Below, piece after piece: positions 1 through 4,634 of a stretch of 5,244 bases of DNA; positions within the stretch are counted from its first letter, which is position 1; each line of letters starts with the position of its first letter. The position numbers and the translations under genes are program-made. The DNA comes from Puniceicoccales bacterium. Lineage in GTDB: Bacteria; Verrucomicrobiota; Verrucomicrobiia; Opitutales; JAIRLM01. The stretch is from assembly GCA_031254835.1 (NCBI GenBank), contig JAIRTQ010000018.1:1-5244 (forward strand). Direction: 5' to 3'. The notes under the pieces were generated by a model. It was not told the origin of the DNA. It saw nothing but the letters and a program-made list of their open reading frames with translations, and did no database searches.

Positions 1-1171
1 AAATCAGGCTCGCTAGGCTACTGATGGCTTTCACTTGGGCCTCATTCCCTTCCCGGAGGTGGTCCGCCATGAGGCTGCGTAGGCGCTCAATTGCGGACCC
101 AATTTTTGCTCTATCGTACGCTCCGTCCGCCCGGCGCTCCCGGAAGGCATCCGCGAAAACTTTTTGGGTCTCTAGCCACTGCCTCCTCTTTGGATCCCGC
201 GGAAAACAAGTAATGGTAGCGGCAATTTCTCTATTCAGCTTTTGATAAAGGGCGACAACGGCGCGAGTGTATTTCGTATAGGATAGCTCGTTTGGGTGAC
301 TACAGCCCTCTCCTTGCCGTTGTTTTATTTGCTGCTCGATAGCGAAAATTTCTTTGCCTAGGGTCGTGGATTGCCCGCTTAGCCTCCCAATCCCTATCCT
401 CTCGCCGACCACTTCTTGGTCGATCTCTCTCGAGACAAAGCGTATCCAGTCCTTAAACTGTTTCGGCATTTCACCGCTAGCTCTGCTTTGTTCCAACTCG
501 CGTATGATTTCCGACACCTTAATGCTAATGTTTGCTTTGCACCGCTGGATTTCATTTTTAGCGACAGTCAAAGTTTGCGCATGGCTCGATCCATTTGCGC
601 CTTTGTATAATATTTTCTTTAGGGGAAATAGCGACTCGAGCTCTTGCTCTTTCCGCTCCAGTTGGCATAGCTGCTTTTCCAAATCTTGAACTTCTTGTAA
701 CCCCTCCTTCGCTTTCCCTTCTGCCACGCCGATGGCGGCGTCAAGAAGCTCCCCACTATTTCCGCTGGCAATAAGCTTCTCCCCTAATTTTAGCTTTTCC
801 TGCGATGTGTTGACATCTAAGTTGATTCGCTCGAGCTCCAGCTTCTTAGCGCGCAAGTCACTAACTTCCTGGACATACTTCGGCTCGTGCCAAGATGGTC
901 TCCCTCGTAAGACCACAATGGTGGGAAGTGGAACGGCCGCGACGGCTACTCCCGAAGTAACGCCAGATCCAAAAACGGAGCGGAACCAATCGGCAACGTT
1001 CTGCCAAAAACTCCGCCTTTGGCCAGATACTCTCGTTGAAATTGCTCCCCCGGGGACCGGCGACACCGAGGCGTCCGCAAGAACTCTCCTTTCGCTGGAA
1101 GCGGACGAGATTTCCGGCTGACGAGGGAGATTTAAATCGAGCATTCGAAACGGAGGAATCTTAATGGCCAT
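1..1171 (-). CDS. Unrecognised coiled-coil-rich protein with one hydrophobic segment (partial, 3' end outside window)
   Basis: Reading the minus strand from the ATG at 1171 gives 390 sense codons with no stop before the left edge, so the C-terminus is missing. I do not recognise the family. The visible protein starts MAIKIPPFRMLDLNLP and has a Ser/Pro/Arg-rich, probably disordered stretch to about residue 50. A short aromatic, possibly amphipathic helix follows (FWQNVADWFRSVF, 55-67). Residues 68-88 are uncharged and hydrophobic, rich in Gly, Val and Ala, and could cross a membrane. From about 99 to 182 the sequence is rich in Glu, Lys, Leu and Gln with heptad-like spacing, suggesting coiled coil, and the rest is helical-looking and charged. 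There is no obvious cleavable signal peptide. The start is well constrained: an in-frame TGA lies at 1204-1202 and no ATG, GTG or TTG intervenes. No Shine-Dalgarno sequence is visible. GC is lower than in the neighbours, and AGA, AGG, ATA, CTA and TTA codons are common, which could mean acquired DNA or a weakly expressed gene. Coding status is fairly secure; function is unknown. Confidence 0.87.
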   Translation of the reverse strand, partial: MAIKIPPFRMLDLNLPRQPEISSASSERRVLADASVSPVPGGAISTRVSGQRRSFWQNVADWFRSVFGSGVTSGVAVAAVPLPTIVVLRGRPSWHEPKYVQEVSDLRAKKLELERINLDVNTSQEKLKLGEKLIASGNSGELLDAAIGVAEGKAKEGLQEVQDLEKQLCQLERKEQELESLFPLKKILYKGANGSSHAQTLTVAKNEIQRCKANISIKVSEIIRELEQSRASGEMPKQFKDWIRFVSREIDQEVVGERIGIGRLSGQSTTLGKEIFAIEQQIKQRQGEGCSHPNELSYTKYTRAVVALYQKLNREIAATITCFPRDPKRRQWLETQKVFADAFRERRADGAYDRAKIGSAIERLRSLMADHLREGNEAQVKAISSLASLI

Positions 1172-1176
1172 GCCGG

Positions 1177-1205
1177 ATTGTAGCCGACATCGGCTCTTCC
1201 GTCAA
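1177..1205 (-). promoter_or_regulatory. Sigma70-like promoter of the left-edge gene
   Basis: On the minus strand, TTGACG (1205-1200, five of six consensus bases) is followed after exactly 17 bp by TACAAT (1182-1177, five of six). Only five bases separate the -10 box from the ATG at 1171, so a normally spaced start site would fall at about 1170-1171. The mRNA would then begin at or next to the start codon and be leaderless, which agrees with the absence of a Shine-Dalgarno sequence. Confidence 0.65.
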
Positions 1206-1291
1206 CCTCATATGGGGCGACGGCTGGCCCAAACGGCTAAAAACTGCCCGCCGTGGCATACCCATTTCATCCTTCGCTGAACATGGCAGAC

Positions 1292-1336
1292 AATTCCCAT
1301 GGCCGGGAAATTTTGTGCCTTCTAAAGAATTTCCCG
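1292..1336. repeat. Three AATT(T)CCC half-sites in alternating orientation
   Basis: AATTCCC (1292-1298), GGGAAATT (1305-1312) and AATTTCCC (1328-1335) form two overlapping inverted pairs. The second and third pair perfectly, extended by a C-G pair to a 9-bp stem (1304-1312 with 1328-1336) around a 15-nt spacer. The first and second pair with one extra A around a 6-nt spacer. The last half-site abuts the TTGACG box at 1337. This could be an operator cluster upstream of the transporter promoter. If transcription instead starts further upstream, it could form two mutually exclusive RNA hairpins. Confidence 0.5.
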
Positions 1337-1365
1337 TTGACGGCCCAGAGCTTTCCCCATTGCTG
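1337..1365 (+). promoter_or_regulatory. Possible promoter of the transporter-gmk block (weak -10)
   Basis: TTGACG at 1337-1342 matches five of six bases of a -35 box and lies 34 nt before the ATG at 1371, the same distance as in the other two promoter-like sites of this window. The -10 region is poor: with a 17-bp spacer it reads TTGCTG (1360-1365). A poor -10 next to an inverted repeat would fit an activator-dependent promoter, but the call rests mainly on the -35 box and its position. Confidence 0.35.
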
Positions 1366-1370
1366 GCGCA

Positions 1371-2276
1371 ATGGGGCGGTCTGTGGACGAGAAATATCTC
1401 TGCGGCGTGTTTTGGTTCGTGCTAAGCTTGGCCGCCTGTCAAATCAATGACGTCGCCATGAAAATTTTGAGCATCCGCCTAAATCCGATTCAGACCACCT
1501 TCCTCCGCTTTGCCTGTGCCGTTCTTGTCCTTTTGCCCTTTTTAGCATCCGCCGGTCCGGCCCGCTTTCGTTCGACGCGGCCGCTCCTACACCTATTCCG
1601 CGGCGGTACCCTTTTTGCCGCCACTGCCTGCTGGTGCGCCGGCCTGCGCCATGCCGCCATGCCAACGGCCGTACTCATCAGCTTTTCAATGCCCCTTATC
1701 TTGCTGGTTTTTGCCCGCATTTTCCTGCGGGAGCAGGTTTCTGCCTGGCGCTGGGTGGCTACGGCGATCGGCTTCCTTGGCATAGTTTTCGCCGTCGGCT
1801 CGACGGGCCTCGATTTCTTTCGGTGGACCGCCATCCCCCTCCTCCTTTCCGCCACCTTTTTCGCCGCCCTGGACGTGCTAAATCGCCGCTACGCCCACAC
1901 CGAATCTCTCTGGGCTATGATTTTCTATGGATCGCTTTGGACCGCCGTATTTTCCGCCTGGCCCGCCATCGGCCGCTGGACCGCGCCTAATGCCTACGAG
2001 TGGCTGCTGGCCGTCCTGCTCGGCATCGGTGCGAACGTCCTGCTCTACTGCCTCATGCGGGCGCTCCGGCTCATTGAGGCCTCCGCCACGGCGCCATACC
2101 GCAACATAGAATTTCTTTTCAGTCTGCTCTTCAGCTACGTTTTCTTTGGCGAAATAGTGGACCGCTCCACCATACTGGCCGCGGCCATCGTCATTCCGGT
2201 CACCCTCGCCCTCGCCATCCATGAGGCGCGGTCCGGCGGCGGTGCGGGGACCGAGCACTTTCATTCTTGCTGCTAG
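1371..2276 (+). CDS. DMT-superfamily (EamA-type) transporter
   Basis: The 301-residue product has the size and layout of a ten-helix drug/metabolite transporter made of two EamA repeats. Hydrophobic segments lie at roughly 10-27, 38-60, 75-93, 97-117, 126-143, 152-170, 181-200, 209-229, 236-258 and 265-284. Each repeat ends with the family's acidic residue before a Gly/Ala-rich last helix (LREQVSAWRW near 119-128; FFGEIVDRS near 258-266). Such proteins move small metabolites across the inner membrane. Some in intracellular bacteria carry S-adenosylmethionine, but the substrate cannot be read here. ATG 1371 is the first possible start, because an in-frame TGA lies at 1338-1340; no Shine-Dalgarno sequence precedes it. 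The tail after about 285 is Gly-rich and ends in His and Cys residues. The gene opens a packed four-gene block; the next ATG is two bases beyond its stop. The family call is firm, the substrate is not. Confidence 0.92.
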   Translation: MGRSVDEKYLCGVFWFVLSLAACQINDVAMKILSIRLNPIQTTFLRFACAVLVLLPFLASAGPARFRSTRPLLHLFRGGTLFAATACWCAGLRHAAMPTAVLISFSMPLILLVFARIFLREQVSAWRWVATAIGFLGIVFAVGSTGLDFFRWTAIPLLLSATFFAALDVLNRRYAHTESLWAMIFYGSLWTAVFSAWPAIGRWTAPNAYEWLLAVLLGIGANVLLYCLMRALRLIEASATAPYRNIEFLFSLLFSYVFFGEIVDRSTILAAAIVIPVTLALAIHEARSGGGAGTEHFHSCC

Positions 2277-2278
2277 CC

Positions 2279-2731
2279 ATGGTTACTTTGCTCATTCTTG
2301 GATCTCTCGTTCCGCCGCTTTTGCTGGTCCTTTCCCTGCGGAATCCATTCCGTCGGGAAAGCGTTGTCCGCTTCCTCCGCACGCCGCTGGTGGATCGGGG
2401 ACTTTTCTTGGTCGCCGCCGCAATTTTTCTTGGCAAAATTTGCCACCTGGGCCAGGCGGACTTCGGCGACTGCCGACTGCTCCTTTTCTTTGCCTTTGCC
2501 CTTCTGGCGATCGCCGCCCTCCGGATCAGCTATGGCTTCCTCGCCTCCCGCGCACTGGCCATCTTGCAGCTGCTCTGGGCCAACGAACTGCTGAAGGCCG
2601 GCATGGGCTACTATGGTCCACTCTGGCTGGCGGCTAAGCTCTACGCCTACTGCTGCGTCCTGCTGGCCTCCTACCTGACCATATATCCGTACCGCCTGCG
2701 GGATTGGCTCTGTAGGAGAGCCCGCCGATGA
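2279..2731 (+). CDS. Small multi-span membrane protein of unknown function
   Basis: The 150-residue product is strongly hydrophobic, with probable membrane segments near 3-21, 41-57, 66-84, 86-104 and 113-136, so about four to five spans. Arg-rich loops (RNPFRRE, 21-27; the C-terminal RLRDWLCRRARR) suggest cytoplasmic faces by the positive-inside rule. I recognise no family or catalytic motif. ATG 2279 follows the upstream TAG (2274-2276) by two bases and lacks a Shine-Dalgarno sequence, so translation is probably coupled to the upstream transporter. A TTG at 2267 in the same frame would add four residues and overlap that gene; I prefer the ATG. Its stop codon overlaps the gmk start as ATGA. 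Composition matches the flanking operon genes, and its place between a transporter and gmk is the only clue to its role. Confidence 0.8.
   Translation: MVTLLILGSLVPPLLLVLSLRNPFRRESVVRFLRTPLVDRGLFLVAAAIFLGKICHLGQADFGDCRLLLFFAFALLAIAALRISYGFLASRALAILQLLWANELLKAGMGYYGPLWLAAKLYAYCCVLLASYLTIYPYRLRDWLCRRARR
2714..2718 (+). promoter_or_regulatory. Shine-Dalgarno sequence of gmk
   Basis: AGGAG lies inside the end of the upstream membrane-protein gene, nine bases before the ATG at 2728. It is the clearest ribosome binding site in the window. It supports ATG 2728 over the in-frame GTG at 2800, which has no such site, and shows that this genome can use Shine-Dalgarno initiation inside operons. Confidence 0.7.
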
Positions 2732-3459
2732 GCACCATCGATGGATCAGCCCTCCGGCGCGCTTCGCGCGCCGGGGGGCCGCGGCCGATTTCGCCGGCCG
2801 TGACCCTGGTTTTCATCATCTCCGGACCGGCCGGGGCGGGAAAGACCACCCTCTGCCGCAACCTCGTCGCTCGCTACGGCCACCTCTTCGCCTACGCCGT
2901 CACCACGACCACCCGCCCGCCGCGCACGAGGGAGGTCGACGGCCGCGACTATCACTTTGTGGATCGGGCCACTTTTCAGGACCGGCTGTCCCGGAACGTC
3001 TTCTGCGAGCATTCCACCGTGCACGGCCAGCACCTTTACGGGCTCAGCAACGAAGAATTGCGCCGGCACCTTGCGGCCGGCAAGAATGCGCTGGTCACCA
3101 TGGATCTTTGCGGCGCCACGGCGCTGCAAAAACTCTCCAGAACGGAGCCAGATCATCCGCTCTACGGCCGCACCGTATCCCTTTTTCTCCTGCCCCCGCC
3201 CGTTGAGGAATTGCAAACCCGAATCATGCGGCGGGAAAATGCCACGGCGGAAGAAATTGAGCGCCGTCTCCGCTCCATGCGAGATGAGCTGCGGGGCGCC
3301 GCTAACTACGATTACCTGCTACCGCCGACAACCCAAGCCAACGCCACTAGAAATTTTTTACACATCTATGAGGCAGAGCAGATGCGAAACCGCCGCCCAT
3401 TTTCGTCGGACAGGTCGCCCGTTTTCTGTCCCGGCGAATCGTCGTGTGGTTCCTGCTGA
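2728..3459 (+). CDS. gmk: Guanylate kinase
   Basis: The product phosphorylates GMP to GDP with ATP, a cytoplasmic step of purine nucleotide synthesis and salvage. It has 243 residues, longer than the usual 200-210. The P-loop is GPAGAGKT (33-40). The GMP-binding region carries TTTTRPPRTREVDGRDYHF (59-77), matching the family's TTRxPRxxEvdGxdYhF, and then FCEH (92-95) and YGLS (104-107). D126 in MDLCGA stands for the second Asp of the usual DIDxQGA. The lid and C-terminal part (LPPPVEEL, the Arg-rich stretch before ATAEEIERRL, and NYDYLL) also fit. By analogy with yeast enzyme positions, T59, R63, R66, E69, Y75, E94, Y104 and D126 keep the GMP contacts, while the usual Ser/Thr after YG is Leu106. 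The first 24 residues are an extension containing a strong palindrome; GTG 2800 would give a standard N-terminus, but the Shine-Dalgarno sequence and ATGA overlap favour ATG 2728. The last 16 bases overlap the next gene. Confidence 0.95.
   Translation: MSTIDGSALRRASRAGGPRPISPAVTLVFIISGPAGAGKTTLCRNLVARYGHLFAYAVTTTTRPPRTREVDGRDYHFVDRATFQDRLSRNVFCEHSTVHGQHLYGLSNEELRRHLAAGKNALVTMDLCGATALQKLSRTEPDHPLYGRTVSLFLLPPPVEELQTRIMRRENATAEEIERRLRSMRDELRGAANYDYLLPPTTQANATRNFLHIYEAEQMRNRRPFSSDRSPVFCPGESSCGSC
2749..2779. repeat. GC-rich perfect hairpin in the gmk 5' coding region
   Basis: GCCCTCCGGCGCGC (2749-2762) can pair with GCGCGCCGGGGGGC (2766-2779) through 14 consecutive pairs, one of them a G-U wobble (2753 with 2775), leaving a TTC loop. 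It starts 21 nt after the first base of the gmk ATG and encodes residues about 8-17, before the kinase core. No T-run follows, so it is not a typical intrinsic terminator. It could restrain ribosomes, protect an mRNA end, or be a dispersed palindromic element inserted in frame. Confidence 0.75.
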
Positions 3460-4346
3460 TAGCGTCGCTGATCTGGGGGGGCTCCTTCGGCCTCAACCAC
3501 ATGGCCATGTGCTACGTGACGCCTGCGGCCGCGGGACTGCTGCTCTGTGCCGTGTCCATGCTAATGTTTCTCCCGTTCGCCTTCTACGGGCCGGCCAGGA
3601 AACTGCGCCTCCCGCTCGCCGCCATCGGCTTTCTGCAGCTTGGACTGATGAACTATTTCTATTTGGGGTCTTTTGCCCACCTCGACGGGCACCTGGTCGC
3701 CCTTTTGAACCTCTCTGCTCCGCTCTACGTGGGCATCTTCGCCGATCTATTCGAACGGCGCCGGCCCTGGCAGCGGCTCTTTTTTGCGGCAGTTTCCATC
3801 GCCATCTGCGCCTACGCCCTCGGAACTGGAATTAAGGGCCGCTGCGTCGCCCAGGGCTTTCTTGAGTGTCAGGCGGCTAACTTGGTATACGGACTCGGCA
3901 TGGTGCTGTACGGTCGTCTCATGCGGGCTCACAAAGAAATCCCCGAGCGGGCCGCCTTCTTCTGGATGTGGCTGGGAGCCGCTGCGCCGCTTCTCTGGGC
4001 GCTTATCATGACACCCTGGAGCAATTTGTCGGAACGGTTCACTTGGGCGCCGCAGCAAGTCGCCACCCTCCTTTTTTTGGCGATTTTTTGCGGCGGAATC
4101 GGAAATTTCCTCTGGAACAAGGGAGTGGTCGCCGTTTCCTCGGGCGCACTGCTGGCATTCACAAACTTACCTTGCGTCCTGGGCCTTCTTTTCGGTCGGC
4201 TTTTCTTCGGCGAGCCGGGCAGCTGGCCACGCCAGCTATTCGCCCTCGCCGTCCTGCTGCTCCTGCTGTGGCTCGACATAAAAATTACGGACGTCCGCGC
4301 TAAAAAGAAATTTTTTGCCGCCGAAACTTGCACATTTTTGCCATAG
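3444..4346 (+). CDS. Second DMT-superfamily (EamA-type) transporter
   Basis: The 300-residue product has about ten hydrophobic segments in two halves, as expected for an EamA-type inner-membrane metabolite transporter. The first helix carries the family's WGGSFGLNHMA motif (11-21). The end of the first half has ERRRPWQRLFFAAVSIAICAY (104-124, a basic loop then a helix), and the second half ends with FFGEPGSW (254-261) before a Leu-rich last helix. It is only distantly similar to the transporter at 1371-2276, so the two are not a recent tandem duplication. GTG 3444 is chosen because it keeps helix one complete. Upstream in this frame there is no ATG, and the next in-frame ATG, at about 3501, would remove that helix. 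The start overlaps the gmk 3' end by 16 bases and has no Shine-Dalgarno sequence, so coupled translation is likely. The substrate is unknown. The C-terminus is basic, with Lys286-Phe291 mixing KKK and FF. Confidence 0.9.
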   Translation: MWFLLIASLIWGGSFGLNHMAMCYVTPAAAGLLLCAVSMLMFLPFAFYGPARKLRLPLAAIGFLQLGLMNYFYLGSFAHLDGHLVALLNLSAPLYVGIFADLFERRRPWQRLFFAAVSIAICAYALGTGIKGRCVAQGFLECQAANLVYGLGMVLYGRLMRAHKEIPERAAFFWMWLGAAAPLLWALIMTPWSNLSERFTWAPQQVATLLFLAIFCGGIGNFLWNKGVVAVSSGALLAFTNLPCVLGLLFGRLFFGEPGSWPRQLFALAVLLLLLWLDIKITDVRAKKKFFAAETCTFLP

Positions 4347-4350
4347 CCCC

Positions 4351-4378
4351 TTGACAAGGAAGGTGCCACAAAAAGAAT
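4351..4378 (+). promoter_or_regulatory. Probable promoter of the ferredoxin gene
   Basis: A perfect TTGACA (4351-4356) begins five bases after the transporter stop. With a 16-bp spacer, AAGAAT (4373-4378) matches four of six bases of a -10 box. The implied start site is about 4385, which is the A of the ferredoxin ATG, so the transcript would be leaderless. The AAGGAAGG stretch at 4356-4363 is too far from the ATG to be a normal ribosome binding site. The -35 box is strong and the -10 box is only moderate. Confidence 0.5.
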
Positions 4379-4384
4379 TTGGCC

Positions 4385-4621
4385 ATGGCAGAACGACATA
4401 ATCGGTGGCCCGACAATGCCAAGGGGGCTTTCTACGTCGATGACAACTGCATCGACTGCAATCTTTGCCGCGAAATAGATCCGGAGATCTTCAAACGCCA
4501 GGAGGAAGGAGGGTTTTCCTACGTCCTTCGCCAGCCGGAAAATGATGCCGAGAAGGCCCGCTGCCGAGAGGCGCTGGAGTCCTGTCCCGTAAGCGCAATA
4601 GGCGACGATGGCGACAAATAG
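4385..4621 (+). CDS. Single-cluster ferredoxin
   Basis: The 78-residue acidic product is a soluble one-electron carrier with a single iron-sulfur cluster. The cluster motif is C22-I-D-C25-N-L-C28, completed by C67-P68 in the SCPVSAI segment (66-72). With Cys at all four positions a [4Fe-4S] cluster is expected. C60 is an extra cysteine outside the motif. Spacing between the two parts (38 residues) is that of one-cluster ferredoxins such as those of Bacillus or Desulfovibrio type, not of the 2[4Fe-4S] clostridial type. ATG 4385 is preferred; an in-frame TTG at 4379 would add only two residues, and an in-frame TGA at 4352-4354 closes the frame upstream. No redox partner gene is adjacent: an unrelated transporter lies upstream and a convergent ABC ATPase gene downstream, only 13 bp away. 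Electron donors and acceptors cannot be inferred. Confidence 0.93.
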   Translation: MAERHNRWPDNAKGAFYVDDNCIDCNLCREIDPEIFKRQEEGGFSYVLRQPENDAEKARCREALESCPVSAIGDDGDK

Positions 4622-4634
4622 GGCCGGCAAGTCG

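Larger units (their letters stand above)
1172..1370. other. Divergent intergenic region
   Basis: These 199 bp separate the minus-strand left-edge gene from the plus-strand transporter block. They hold the promoter-like sequence of the left-edge gene, a cluster of AATT(T)CCC inverted repeats, and a TTGACG box placed 34 nt before the transporter ATG. I see no RNA gene and no credible small open reading frame here. The arrangement allows shared control of both directions, although nothing in the sequence proves it. Confidence 0.7.

Noticed and set aside
354..689. Plus-strand open frames of 111 and 64 codons (with others at 24-245 and 732-1121)
   Set aside because: They lie opposite the continuous 390-codon minus-strand frame, have compositions typical of antisense frames, and lack ribosome binding sites.
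635..838. Repeated CTCGAGCTC at 635-643 and 830-838
   Set aside because: Both copies encode Glu-Leu-Glu in coiled-coil heptads of the left-edge protein; codon repetition explains them.
2267..2278. TTG start for the small membrane protein
   Set aside because: It would add only Met-Leu-Leu-Ala and overlap the upstream gene; ATG 2279 directly after the upstream stop is a more ordinary coupled start.
2746..3216. Minus-strand frame of 156 codons opposite gmk
   Set aside because: It is antisense to the conserved guanylate kinase core, and its Arg/Gly-rich translation matches no family.
2957..3835. A 292-codon plus-strand frame across gmk and the second transporter
   Set aside because: It is out of frame with both well-supported genes, and its translation is Cys/Pro/Arg-rich without motifs, as expected of a shadow frame in GC-rich DNA.
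4301..4338. A-run followed by T-runs at the end of the second transporter as a terminator
   Set aside because: The pairing is only short A/T stretches within KKKFF codons, with no GC-rich stem before the T-run.
4356..4363. AAGGAAGG as ribosome binding site of the ferredoxin
   Set aside because: It ends more than 20 nt before ATG 4385 and about 15 nt before TTG 4379, beyond normal spacing.
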